DNA of 64,000 nt from an uncultured Carboxylicivirga sp. GTDB lineage: Bacteria; Bacteroidota; Bacteroidia; Bacteroidales; Marinilabiliaceae. Numbering within the stretch: the stretch's first letter is position 1; the number at the start of each line of letters is the position of its first letter. The notes below the pieces were generated by a model. That model saw only the letters and a list, made by a program, of their open reading frames with translations. It was not told the DNA's origin and did no database searches. Below, piece after piece: positions 17,791-28,100 of the stretch. Where the stretch lies: contig CANNEA010000012.1 in assembly GCA_947503525.1 (NCBI GenBank), forward strand, positions 20,680-84,679. The letters are read 5' to 3'. Position numbers and translations under genes: made by a program.

Positions 17791-19890
17791 TTAGCTAATT
17801 AAACTCCAATTCATCTTTTCTCTTGCGAGTTTCGTTAATTGTTTTGTTAAAATGCGATGCTCTTCTAATTCCAGAAGAGGATCATCTTTTAGTATAGCTT
17901 CAGCAACTTGTCGGGCAAATTGTAAAATCTGACCATCTCTACCGAGGTTGGCTATCTTGAGGCTGAATGGAAGACCTGATTGTTGCGTACCTTCTAAATC
18001 ACCGGGCCCACGAAGTTTTAGATCGGCTTCGGCAATTTCAAAACCATCTGTAGAACTGGTCATAATGTTCATACGTTTACGCGTATCCTCCGATAGCTTG
18101 TAGCTGGTCATTAATATGCAAAAACTCTGATCAGCCCCACGGCCTACACGTCCTCTCAATTGATGAAGCTGAGAAAGTCCAAATCGTTCGGCGCTCTCAA
18201 TCACCATTACCGATGCATTTGGCACATTAACTCCAACTTCAATAACGGTTGTGGAAACTAATATTTGAGACTGACCCGAAGAAAATTCTTGCATGGCAGC
18301 ATCCTTGTCCTTTGGCTTCATTTTACCATGCACCATTCCAACCTTGTAATCGGTAAAAATGCGCTGCATGTATTCATAACCTTCTCCCAGGTTTTTAAAA
18401 TCCATCTTCTCCGATTCCTCAATCAAAGGATAAACCACGTATACCTGACGTCCTTTATCCAGTTCCCCTTTTATAAACTTATTCAGATTATTCCGTCGGT
18501 TGTGGAAGTAATGTGCGGTTTCGATGGGTTTCCGACCAGGTGGTAATTCATCAATGACAGAAACATCCAGGTCTCCATAAATTGTCATGGCAAGGGTTCG
18601 TGGAATTGGAGTTGCCGTCATTACTAAAATATGGGGCGGTTGTGTGTTCTTTCTCCATAGTTTAGCCCGTTGAGCTACACCAAACCTATGTTGCTCATCC
18701 ACCACAACCAATCCAAGGTTTTTAAACTGAACACGATCTTCGATTAATGCATGCGTACCAATTAATATTTGCAGTTTTCCTGATTGAAGATCTTCATCGA
18801 TGCATGTACGCAATGCTTTTTTACTTGATCCTGTGAGTAGAGCGCATTCAACATTTAAACCTTCAAGCATTTCCTTAATGGTTTCAAAGTGTTGGCTTGC
18901 CAAAATCTCAGTAGGCGCCATTAAACAGGCCTGAAAATCGTTGTCCATGGCAATAAGCATAACCATAAGCGCCACAAGTGTTTTACCTGAGCCAACATCA
19001 CCTTGTAACAAACGGTTCATTTGTTTGCCTGAACCCATGTCTCGCCTTATTTCCTTAATCACTCTTTTTTGAGCGTTGGTTAACTCAAAAGGTAACTTTT
19101 GCTCGTAAAACGAATTCAGATAATCTCCAACTTTCGCAAAGTTATGACCAATAATGGATTTGCTTCTTTGATTTCGCTGTTTTAGAATATTTAGCTGAAT
19201 ATAAAATAGCTCTTCAAATTTTAATCGGAATTGAGCTTTTTCAAGAATTTGTGCGTTAGGAGGGAAGTGGATAACCTTGAGTGCTTCATGTAGCTGAAGT
19301 AATTTGTACCTCTGAATGATGAAGGCCGGTAATGTCTCCGGAATCTTGCCTTGAAAAGAAAGAAATATGTTTTGTTGAAATTTCTGAATTGCTTTTGAAT
19401 TCAAGAAACTTCGTTTCATTTTTTCCGTTGTATTGTAAAAGGCTTGTAAGGCTGCAGCAATTTTTACCTGTCCGTCAACAACTTTATCCATTTCCGGGTG
19501 GACAATGTTAATTTGTCCGTTAAAAGCAGAGGGTTTTCCAAATACAATGTATTCTACATTAGGATCTAAATTGTCCTTTACATATTTATGCCCTTTAAAC
19601 CATACTAACTCAATTATGCCGGTTCCATCTGAAAACATTGCTGTAAGTCTGCTCTGTCTTCCGTTACCAACTGTTTTTAGTGAAGTCAATCTGCCTCTCA
19701 CCTGTATATATGGTAATTTGGCATTGATATCCCGAATCGAGTAAAACTTACTTCGATCCACATACTTGTAGGGGAAATAGTAAAGTAAGTCTTCATACGA
19801 TGCAATACGAAGTTCTTGCTTAAGGACTTCAGCCTTCTTGGGGCCAACTCCCGGTAGATAATTAATATTTTGAGCTGCTAACTCTGACAT
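17791..19890 (-). CDS. recG: ATP-dependent DNA helicase RecG
   Basis: 699 residues, the normal length. RecG remodels stalled replication forks and Holliday junctions. The N-terminal wedge/OB region (YLPGVGPKKAEVLKQEL, IQVRGRLTSLKTVG) precedes the SF2 helicase core: Walker A GDVGSGKT, DEQH box VVDEQHRFGVAQR, motif III TATPIPRT, motif VI QLRGRVGRG and the C-terminal LRGPGDLEGTQQSG. The start MSELAAQNINYLPGVG fits the family. It stands alone, with about 190 bases to the rnf promoter. Confidence 0.98.
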   Translation of the reverse strand: MSELAAQNINYLPGVGPKKAEVLKQELRIASYEDLLYYFPYKYVDRSKFYSIRDINAKLPYIQVRGRLTSLKTVGNGRQSRLTAMFSDGTGIIELVWFKGHKYVKDNLDPNVEYIVFGKPSAFNGQINIVHPEMDKVVDGQVKIAAALQAFYNTTEKMKRSFLNSKAIQKFQQNIFLSFQGKIPETLPAFIIQRYKLLQLHEALKVIHFPPNAQILEKAQFRLKFEELFYIQLNILKQRNQRSKSIIGHNFAKVGDYLNSFYEQKLPFELTNAQKRVIKEIRRDMGSGKQMNRLLQGDVGSGKTLVALMVMLIAMDNDFQACLMAPTEILASQHFETIKEMLEGLNVECALLTGSSKKALRTCIDEDLQSGKLQILIGTHALIEDRVQFKNLGLVVVDEQHRFGVAQRAKLWRKNTQPPHILVMTATPIPRTLAMTIYGDLDVSVIDELPPGRKPIETAHYFHNRRNNLNKFIKGELDKGRQVYVVYPLIEESEKMDFKNLGEGYEYMQRIFTDYKVGMVHGKMKPKDKDAAMQEFSSGQSQILVSTTVIEVGVNVPNASVMVIESAERFGLSQLHQLRGRVGRGADQSFCILMTSYKLSEDTRKRMNIMTSSTDGFEIAEADLKLRGPGDLEGTQQSGLPFSLKIANLGRDGQILQFARQVAEAILKDDPLLELEEHRILTKQLTKLAREKMNWSLIS

Positions 19891-19951
19891 GCAGCAAAAA
19901 TAATAAAAAGTAGTTGTGTAGGAAGCTGAGCTTTTAAATAGGAGTAAAAAT

Positions 19952-19988
19952 AAAATGGGAAAGTACGGTATTCATACTTTCCCATTTT
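19952..19988. terminator. Terminator between recG start and sulfatase end
   Basis: A perfect 14-bp stem AAAATGGGAAAGTA (19952-19965) with its complement (19975-19988), 9-base loop, T-rich on both sides. It lies just after the stop of the sulfatase gene. Confidence 0.9.
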
Positions 19989-20004
19989 TTAAAACGTATA
20001 ATAG

Positions 20005-21525
20005 CTATTGCCCTGGAGCGGGTGCTGTTTGTAATTTCTGAAGCACTTTATCAATACCTAATGAAGAGCCCATAACAGGTGGGAATTCAACAAAGGTTTG
20101 AAGGAATTGTCCGGTTATTTGCTGGGCTGGAACAAAGGTCCACATGTTGTCAGCAAACCATCTGGTATACATATCAGAATCCTTCCAGGCTGTTTCATAA
20201 GGATCAGCTCTTAAGTTAATCAACACTGGCCAAGCTGGTTGTTTTCTGTATGCTGTATTAATGGCACCTTCAGTTATAGTAAAGTGCAATTTCCAGTTAT
20301 TGTAACGTATGGCATTTAGATTGCCTCCCTGGTCGAAATAGAAAATTTCTTTACGTGGAGATTTTTCTACTTCACCTTTAAAATGAGGTAATAAATTATA
20401 ACCATCCAAATGTACTTTGAAGTTTTTATCTCCAGCCTTATAGCCAGTTAATAGTTTTTCCTTAACATCACTTACGCCTGCTGCAGCAAGTATGGTTGGC
20501 AACATATCTTCATGAGAGAAGATTTCGTTAGAAACCGTTCCGGGCTCTATAACACCTGGCCAGCGAATTATAGCTGGAACACGGAATCCACCTTCCCAGG
20601 TTGTTCCTTTTTCACCATAAAAGGGTGTTGTTCCTCCATCAGGCCATGTAAATTTCTCAGCTCCGTTATCGGTTGAATACATGACCATGGTGTTATCCAC
20701 GATACCTAATTCTTCCAATTTATCTAAGACACGACCAATCTGACCATCATGTTCCACCATTCCATCCGGGTATAGCCCGATGCCGGTAACGCCTTCTGAT
20801 TCTGGCTTCAATCTTGTCCAAACATGCATACGCGTAGCACTTAACCATACAAAGAAAGGTTTGCCTTCAGCATGAGCCTTTTCAATAAATTCAATTGCAG
20901 CATCGGTAAACTCGTCATCAGCAGTCTCCATGCGCTTTTGAGTCATCGGGCCCGTATCTTTAATTGGGCCATCCGAAGTAGAACGAATTACACCTCTTGG
21001 TCCATATTTTTCATGAAATGCAGGATCTTTAGGATAATAATACGTTTCTGGTTCTTCTTCTGCATTCAAGTGATAGAGATTACCATAAAATTCGTCGAAA
21101 CCATGATTGGTTGGTAAATGCACATCCTGATCACCAAGATGATTCTTTCCAAATTGGCCAGAAGTGTATCCTAACGGTTTTAGTAGCTCTGCTATGGTTG
21201 GTTGATTAGGTTTTATACCTTGAGCAGAACCCGGCATTCCAATGGTTAACAATCCAGTGCGAAATGGATGTTGGCCCAAAATAAACGCTGCACGACCGGC
21301 AGTACACGATTGCTGTGCGTACCAGTCGGTAAACATCGCTCCTTCATCGGCCAGTTTATCAAGGTTGGGGGTTTTATATCCCATTATCCCGTGGTTATAA
21401 GCACTAATATTAGCCCAACCAATATCATCTCCCCAAATCACAAGGATATTGGGTTTATCGGTTTTTTGAGCACTAAGTGTTAAACAAAATGCTAACACAA
21501 TTCCAAAAGACAAAAGCTTTTTCAT
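20005..21525 (-). CDS. Secreted sulfatase (alkaline-phosphatase superfamily), copy 1
   Basis: 506 residues with a clear signal peptide (MKKLLSFGIVLAFCLTLSAQ). NILVIWGDDIGW supplies metal-binding Asp residues, and QQSCTAGRAAF (Cys 74) is the C-x-A-x-R formylglycine site, so it is a type I sulfatase needing a maturase that is not in this window. It hydrolyses sulfate esters; the substrate cannot be told from sequence. A closely similar second sulfatase lies at 51718-53268. The AraC regulator and TPR/LuxR regulator upstream on the same strand suggest regulated expression. Confidence 0.94.
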   Translation of the reverse strand: MKKLLSFGIVLAFCLTLSAQKTDKPNILVIWGDDIGWANISAYNHGIMGYKTPNLDKLADEGAMFTDWYAQQSCTAGRAAFILGQHPFRTGLLTIGMPGSAQGIKPNQPTIAELLKPLGYTSGQFGKNHLGDQDVHLPTNHGFDEFYGNLYHLNAEEEPETYYYPKDPAFHEKYGPRGVIRSTSDGPIKDTGPMTQKRMETADDEFTDAAIEFIEKAHAEGKPFFVWLSATRMHVWTRLKPESEGVTGIGLYPDGMVEHDGQIGRVLDKLEELGIVDNTMVMYSTDNGAEKFTWPDGGTTPFYGEKGTTWEGGFRVPAIIRWPGVIEPGTVSNEIFSHEDMLPTILAAAGVSDVKEKLLTGYKAGDKNFKVHLDGYNLLPHFKGEVEKSPRKEIFYFDQGGNLNAIRYNNWKLHFTITEGAINTAYRKQPAWPVLINLRADPYETAWKDSDMYTRWFADNMWTFVPAQQITGQFLQTFVEFPPVMGSSLGIDKVLQKLQTAPAPGQ

Positions 21526-21712
21526 GTTATGAGTTTAATAGAATTAATTAAAGGTATTTAAGGTAATTAGTTAATTCAGACCTATGTGATTAACTATTCA
21601 AACTATAATTTCCATGTAATTATTTAGAAAGTCAAATTAGTTTTCACCATAATAAAACATGAAAGCAGTCTTTTTGTTTAATTTTCAGAACGATATAATT
21701 GACAATATTTAG

Positions 21713-21841
21713 TTATTCGTCATCGAAAAAATCGATGATTTCTATGATTGAAAAATCATTTGGAGAATAATAGGTCTCAATTGTTTCTGTTTGTTCGCTT
21801 ACCGAACTAAGATTTAATAAAAGAGCAAATAGAAATACCAT
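21713..21841 (-). CDS. Small secreted peptide, 42 residues, function unknown
   Basis: Start MVFLFALLLNLSSVSEQTET resembles a short signal peptide; the rest is acidic and aromatic (IETYYSPNDFSIIEIIDFFD, ending DE). It lies on the same strand between the AraC regulator and the sulfatase, 97 bases after the former and 187 before the latter. No family is recognised. The hydrophobic start and stop-terminated frame argue for a real gene, but size limits confidence. Confidence 0.45.
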   Translation of the reverse strand: MVFLFALLLNLSSVSEQTETIETYYSPNDFSIIEIIDFFDDE

Positions 21842-21938
21842 AATTCATGATTTAGTAAGTTATACTCGCAAAAGTATGGGCTTACTTGCATGACTTATAT
21901 CCGCATTAGCTCAATGACTGCTCGAATTCGTTCAAAAG

Positions 21939-22919
21939 CTATTTTAGATTATTTACATCTCGGGGTGATATGCCTTTGATTTTCTTAAACATCTCTGAAA
22001 ACTTAGATAGGTTGCTGTACCCCATATCATAACCAACTTCTGATACGCTATACTCACCGGATTTTAAACGCCGATAGGCTTCATCCATTTTAGCATTGCT
22101 ATGGTATTGCGAAATAGAACTATTAAATAAAGTTTTAAAGTCGCGTTTTAGTTTTGAAATACTCACACCATGCTTATCTGCCAGTTGTTCAATGGTAATC
22201 CTTTCTTCAAAGCTGGTAGATAACTCCATCTTAATGCTTTGCAGACGCTGGTAGTCGTCAACGTGCAGGCCATGCAATTCATCTTCATTTTTAAGTTTTT
22301 CAAGGTTTTCGGCTAGTATGGTAAAGGATTCAATAGCCCTCGAAGCAATCAAGGCTAAGCGATGCTTGCTTAAGGTGTGGTAATGCAGAATATCTTTAAA
22401 TAAACGCTCGCTTTCTTGTGATAACATAGTGTGGTAGGCAACACCGTTTTCTTCATTAAATAATTGGGCTATTGAGTTCAAGGCATCATGCATAAGGCTT
22501 CCTTTGCTTGAGAGGTCAAATTTGAAGCCTATGATTTTCAGGTTTGTGTTAGCTGGAACCTCCACCGTAATTGGAAATAAGGCATCGTATATAAAAACTC
22601 CATTTTGAGTGCCAGATTGCATTTGAGTCGATTCCTCTTCGAATTTCTGTAAGTATTCGCCTTCCTTTATAACATTTAAATGTATGATATTTGCCTGGTT
22701 ATCCGGTGTTCTATGCAAAACAATAGTTTCAGGTGTATCCACATTAAGTAGAAGCAATTCAAAACCATTAAATACAGGTAAGGCCTCGGCATAGATTCGC
22801 AAGCGCCCCCTTTCTATCAATAGCTTATTATCCTCAATGTTTCCGCCATATACCTTTTGTAATTCTCTTACATAGTTAATGGCTTTTCCTTCCTGAAAAT
22901 GTATATGCTTGGTTTCCAT
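21939..22919 (-). CDS. AraC-family transcriptional regulator, copy 1
   Basis: 326 residues. The C-terminal ~100 residues form the double helix-turn-helix: ITIEQLADKHGVSISKLKRD and SVSEVGYDMGYSNLSKFSEMFKKIKG. The N-terminal ~220 residues form an effector domain that is not a standard cupin arm by eye. A paralogue with the same layout (shared LHVDDYxRxQ linker and MDEAYRRLKSG) is at 48475-49464. Each copy sits near sulfate-ester hydrolase genes, so control of sulfatase expression is a reasonable inference. It lies 35 bases after the TPR/LuxR gene. Confidence 0.9.
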   Translation of the reverse strand: METKHIHFQEGKAINYVRELQKVYGGNIEDNKLLIERGRLRIYAEALPVFNGFELLLLNVDTPETIVLHRTPDNQANIIHLNVIKEGEYLQKFEEESTQMQSGTQNGVFIYDALFPITVEVPANTNLKIIGFKFDLSSKGSLMHDALNSIAQLFNEENGVAYHTMLSQESERLFKDILHYHTLSKHRLALIASRAIESFTILAENLEKLKNEDELHGLHVDDYQRLQSIKMELSTSFEERITIEQLADKHGVSISKLKRDFKTLFNSSISQYHSNAKMDEAYRRLKSGEYSVSEVGYDMGYSNLSKFSEMFKKIKGISPRDVNNLK

Positions 22920-22954
22920 ACATCAGATCTGTTTATAACATTGATTAGATAGAA

Positions 22955-24571
22955 TTAAAAATCGGCCAGATAGGAGATTAGGTTAGTATCTGTTCCGGTA
23001 AGGTTTAGCTTTTTGCGTAAACGAGCTCTGGCCACCTCAATACTTTTGGCATTCTGATGATTGATGGCTGCAATTTCTTTACTACTCATATTAAGCCTCA
23101 AAAAGGCGCATAAACGTTCCTCAGCTGGTGTTAGATCGGGATGAGCCTCTCTTAAGTTATCGTAAAAGTTTTTGTGCACTTGTTGAAAACGCATTTCAAA
23201 TTCACCCCAAACTTCCTTGTCAATTTCGGTTTGCAATTCGTAAATTATCGAGTTAATTGGCGTTTTGTTTTCTTCTTTTAAATTTTCCTTAAGGTTTAAA
23301 AGGCGTTTGGCTACATTATTGATCAGTTCATTTTTACGCACCAGGTACATTACATTGGTAGCCATCTCTTTGTTTCGGTAATCCAGATCGGCTTCCAATA
23401 CATCTTTTTTGGTTCGGATTCTTTTTTTCTGAAGAGTTATTACTGTTATTATAAAAATGGCAATGATGACAATACTTAATAAGCTAATAGTAATAAGCAT
23501 GTTGGTGAACTTCGTTTTCTGTCGCCGAAGCTCATACTCTTTCTGCAGCTCATCAATTTTCTGTTGAGCTTCCATATTGGATATCTGCATCAGACTTTGC
23601 TTATTTACTAAGCTGTCGGCAAATGTCTTGTGTGTAGTGAATTCTTCAAGAGCTAATTTGTAATCCCCCTTGGCCAGATTTATTTGATGCAAACCAGCAT
23701 GATAAATGCTGTTTAATTCAAGTGACTGCAATTGCTCGATGAGGGGCTTTGTATTTTCAATAATTAATAAGGCGCTGTCCACTTCATTAATATCTAAATA
23801 ATACTCAGCGATATTGAAATAGGATTTAACAATACCGGTATTGTCTTCAATTTCCAGACGAATAGCCAGACCTTGATTTAAGTAAGATCTTGATTTTTTA
23901 TAGGCCTTTGTTTTTCGATAGATTTTTCCCAGATTGTTGAGTAGCTGACTCATAGTAACAGGGTTGTCATTCTTGTCTGTTGATTCAAGACCTTTTTGGT
24001 AATATTGGATGGCTTTCTCATTATCGTTCTTCACCTCATAAACGTTACCAATGTTATTGCATATCTGACTATGTAAGTTTTTCTTGTTAATTTCCTTTTT
24101 AAAGGTTTGATTGTAGGAATTTAGTATTTCCAAAGCTTTAAAATAATACTCAAGAGCCTGGTCGTACTGTTGAATTCGATCATAGTTAATACCTATATTA
24201 TTATAGAGCGCAAATTCTTTATACCTGTTGGGGTATTCATCTAATTTTTTTAGGGCACTGAAATAATATGCTATGGACTGCTGGTATCTCCCCATATATA
24301 ATTTAACATTACCAAGCCGATGCAATGCAGATATTTGCATTTCTTCATTTTCATCATCCAAGGCAAAATCATAGGATTCAATGGCTAATTCAAGTGCTTT
24401 TCCAAAGTCGTAGGAGATATAATGCTGAAACAACTCCTCATAGGACCTGTATTTGTTTTCATTATTATCCGAGGTCTTAATTATAATATTTAAACTATCA
24501 ACCAATACCTGGTTTTGTGCTGTCAACAGCAAAGAAATGCCTAGCAATATGAGGGTTGTGATCTTTTTCAA
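22955..24571 (-). CDS. TPR-repeat membrane regulator with C-terminal LuxR-type HTH
   Basis: 538 residues. Signal peptide (MKKITTLILLGISLLLTAQ), about six TPR repeats (e.g. ALYNNIGINYDRIQQYDQAL, ICNNIGNVYEVKNDNEKA), a transmembrane helix at ~350-372 (MLITISLLSIVIIAIFIITV), a cytoplasmic coiled coil and a C-terminal LuxR/GerE-like helix-turn-helix (LTPAEERLCAFLRLNMSSKE, IEVARARLRKKLNL). Such one-piece periplasm-to-DNA regulators are common in Bacteroidota. It is followed directly by the AraC gene and is probably co-transcribed with it. The target may be the divergent protease/SusCD block. Confidence 0.88.
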   Translation of the reverse strand: MKKITTLILLGISLLLTAQNQVLVDSLNIIIKTSDNNENKYRSYEELFQHYISYDFGKALELAIESYDFALDDENEEMQISALHRLGNVKLYMGRYQQSIAYYFSALKKLDEYPNRYKEFALYNNIGINYDRIQQYDQALEYYFKALEILNSYNQTFKKEINKKNLHSQICNNIGNVYEVKNDNEKAIQYYQKGLESTDKNDNPVTMSQLLNNLGKIYRKTKAYKKSRSYLNQGLAIRLEIEDNTGIVKSYFNIAEYYLDINEVDSALLIIENTKPLIEQLQSLELNSIYHAGLHQINLAKGDYKLALEEFTTHKTFADSLVNKQSLMQISNMEAQQKIDELQKEYELRRQKTKFTNMLITISLLSIVIIAIFIITVITLQKKRIRTKKDVLEADLDYRNKEMATNVMYLVRKNELINNVAKRLLNLKENLKEENKTPINSIIYELQTEIDKEVWGEFEMRFQQVHKNFYDNLREAHPDLTPAEERLCAFLRLNMSSKEIAAINHQNAKSIEVARARLRKKLNLTGTDTNLISYLADF

Positions 24572-25023
24572 AGTTATTTTTTTGTGTTGAATATCAAATA
24601 TACGTTAAACATCTTGTTCTGTTAAGAAAAGTTAAGAAAATCTTCCAAAGGCACGTGCTAGGTCATGTTAAGGTCTTTGCCAAACTTCACATTTGAGTAT
24701 TTTCTGTTGAGAATTACACATGAATTAATACTTAAAATCAACTTTTACACGCTGATCACTCAATAATTTAAAAGACAGTTTTGTCTTTTTAGATCGAGTT
24801 GTTATGGTGTTTTTGTTCATATAATCAATTACATAAGGTTTGGAGGTAAAGGTGCTGTTATGGAGTTTTATCATGCAGAACTTGTACCGTTATGCTTATG
24901 TTCTGTGGCCCTATGGTTATGTTATAACACTTTTTATCACTTCCCGAATTTCATCCCCTTAATTAGCAAAACATTTTTAGCTGACATTAACCTGTTCACA
25001 AATCGTGAAAAAATCTATTGAAT
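24572..25023. other. Intergenic region between divergent units (452 bases)
   Basis: It separates the minus-strand TPR/LuxR gene from the plus-strand peptide/subtilase block and should hold both promoters, but none matches TTTG-N19..21-TAnnTTTG well. It contains two tandem GTTAAGAAAA words (near 24625) and one strong hairpin (24770-24789). No ORF is credible here. Confidence 0.6.
24770..24789 (+). terminator. Hairpin AAAAGACA/TGTCTTTT
   Basis: A perfect 8-bp stem with a 4-base loop, ending in T residues. It has terminator shape but follows no plus-strand gene, so it may be an attenuator or regulator site in the leader of the 25-kb block. Confidence 0.45.
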
Positions 25024-25167
25024 ATGGATAAAGAAAAAGATATCACGGATGAAGAATTAAAGGAACTAATTCGACAAAAAGAAGAAGAAAACATGGCCTT
25101 TAAAAAGTTATTGGAAAAGGTAAATATTCTTTGGCAACAAGAGAAATCAAAAAATATCAGGAAATAA
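25024..25167 (+). CDS. Small charged coiled-coil peptide, 47 residues, unknown
   Basis: MDKEKDITDEELKELIRQKE followed by EENMAFKKLLEKVNILWQQE and a basic tail. It is highly charged, helical and without a signal peptide. It ends 22 bases before the subtilase start, so it may be co-translated. The acid/base pattern suggests a short amphipathic helix or coiled coil. No known family is recognised. Confidence 0.5.
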   Translation: MDKEKDITDEELKELIRQKEEENMAFKKLLEKVNILWQQEKSKNIRK

Positions 25168-25189
25168 TCAGTTTACAAAATCAACAAAC

Positions 25190-28100
25190 ATGAACAAGTT
25201 TACTCTTAATAAATTGAGTTTCATACTTCTAATCTTTCTATTAGGATTTAGGGTAAGTGCTCAGACCCTGCAACAATACGAGAATGGTGTATTAAAGGGT
25301 GTGCTTAAGGTTAAGTTAAAGCCTGAAGTAGTTGTAAGTCCAAAGGGCTTAAAAGCAAGTTCTGTGGATGGTATAGCCCGTGTAGGTATTCAATCCATTG
25401 ATAATTTAAATACTGAGACCAGGGCAAATAAGATGGTACGTGTTTTTCAATACTCCCCCCAGTTTGAAACACGTCATCAAAAACATGGCCTTCACCTTTG
25501 GTATAAGATTGAGGTAGGGGCCAACCAGGATATTAAAGCCATAGTGAAAGAATATGCTCACATTGATGAGATAGAAATAGCAGAACCCTATTTTCAAAAG
25601 CAACTGATTCCATATTCTCTTTCAATTATGGAAGAGGCTACAACTAATGCTTTAAAAGCTTCTCAGGAAATGCCTTTTAACGATCCTTTATTAAAAGATC
25701 AATGGCATTATAATAATACTGGTGCGGGTGATGTTTTAGAGGGAGCAGATATTAGTTTGTTTGAAGCTTGGGAAAAACAAACAGGAAGCTCCAACATTAT
25801 TGTGTCGGTTCATGATGAAGGGATACAATACGACCATGAAGATTTAGCGGCTAATATGTGGGTGAATGAGGCTGAGTTAAATGGCTTAGAAGGTGTTGAT
25901 GATGATGGTAACGGTTATATTGATGATATCTATGGTTTTAATTTTACCAATGGAACAGGGCAGTTTGTACCTGCTCATCATGGAACTCACGTGGCCGGTA
26001 CAGTTTCAGCTGTTAATAACAACGCTATAGGGGTGGCCGGAGTTGCCGGAGGTACGGGTATTGGCGATGGCGTTCGCATTATGGGCTGTCAGATTATAGG
26101 AGGAGATCAATACCCTGACATTGAGGCATCATATGTGTATGCGGCCGATATGGGTGCCGTTATTTCGCAGAATTCATGGGGATGGATTTACGATGGAGAA
26201 TATGAGCAGTCAGTTTTAGATGCCATCGATTATTTTATCGAAGAAGCCGGTAATTATCCCGGAAGCCCAATGAAAGGCGGAATTGCCATTTTTGCTGCCG
26301 GTAATAATGGCAGTAAGGGGCTTCATTATCCTGGTGCTTATGAAAGTACTATAGCTGTTGGTTCAACAGGTCCAACTAATCTGATGACAGATTACTCCAA
26401 CTATGGTGATTATATTGATATTACAGCTCCGGGGGGTGATAATGCCTTTGGAGAAGAGTTTGGGATTTTGAGTACTGTTAATTATGATGGATATGGTTTC
26501 CTGGATGGAACATCTATGGCCTGTCCACATGTCTCTGGAGTTGCTGCATTGATTCTGGCAGAATATGGTCATGAGGAGTTTACCCCTGATGATTTAAAGA
26601 TTCATTTATTAGGTGGTACCAATGTATTGGATACCATAGCAGGTAACTCTGAAAGGGTTAGCATGATGGGAGTCGGAGGAACAGATGCTGAATTGGCTTT
26701 GCGCACCAATACTGGTATTGCCCCGGATATAATTGAAGACTTGACTTTGCTTGGTATTTCACAGGATTTTGCGAGTTTGCAATGGACTGTACCGGTTGAT
26801 GAAGACGATGATAAAGCTTCTTTCTTTGAAGTGTATTATGCAACTGAAGTGTTTGATGAATCAAATATTGATGTGGCCAATAAGGTTTTGATAAATAACA
26901 ATCAGAATGCCGGAGCCGTATTTAACTATGAGTTGACCGGCCTTGATGCAACAACACAATATTACTTTTCAGTAAAAGGTCTCGACCGATGGGGAAATGC
27001 GAGTAGTTTATCTAATCAGGTTAATGGCACCACCAATGCCGGACCGGAAGTTAGTTTTTCAGTGCCTGAAATAAGCTTTGATATTGATGTGAATGCATCA
27101 GCTGAAGTTAATTCTGATTTTGATCTGCAAAATATTGGTGATGGCGTTTTAAAATGGGAAGTATATGAGCGTCATATCAAAAATACAGATACCTATTCGG
27201 TAAGTGAGTTAAATTATCCTCAGGCACATTCGGTCCCAAAACTACCTGAAATACAATCAAGTCCTGTGTTAAATGATGCAGGTACAATAGTGCCATTTGC
27301 CCAGAAACCGGTAGATAACGATGCCTTATTTTATTTCCATCCTGATTATCTGCTTAATTCGATGATCACCATTGGTGATTTGGATCTGGATTATACCAAC
27401 TCACTGGCTGTTCGATTTGAGCTGACACGGGAACATGGCTTTAATATGACTCATTTTGAGTTTGCTTTAAATCTGCCGGACGTTGAAGAAACTCCGTTAC
27501 AAGAGCCTGTTATATTAGAACTATATGAAGGAGCTCAGATTGAGAGTGCAAAACGCATTTATGCCCAGGAGTATATGCCGGAAGAAAACAGCTTATGGCA
27601 TTTTGTTGAGATGACTGAGCAGGTGTTTTTCGAAACGGGTTCTTCCTTCTTCATGGTTATTCATATGCCTGCTAACTTGCGTTATCCATTAATCGGATCG
27701 TGGGGATACCATTCCAGTTTTGCTGATTATCAGTACTACAGTAATAACCTTGGGCAGACTTGGGATAAGCTGGCCAATGTTTTTCACCCTGATTATGTAT
27801 GGGATGTGGCAGCCTGGAGTTTATACGAACCTTTATCTTCCTATATCAAATTATCACCAACCGAAGGTGTTCTTCAAGCTCATTCTAACCAAAATATTCA
27901 GATAGATATTGATGCTTCTGAACTGATAAATGGCGATTACAATGCTAAACTGGCCTTCCTGACTAATGAATCGGGTCAAGAAATCAATTACTTTCCCGTT
28001 AATTTTTCAGTAAGCGGACATCAGCCAAAACTGGAGAGTGAGAATATTCTTGAGTTTGGTAATATTTTCGTGGGTGAGTCAAAAGCCATGACCATTGAGT

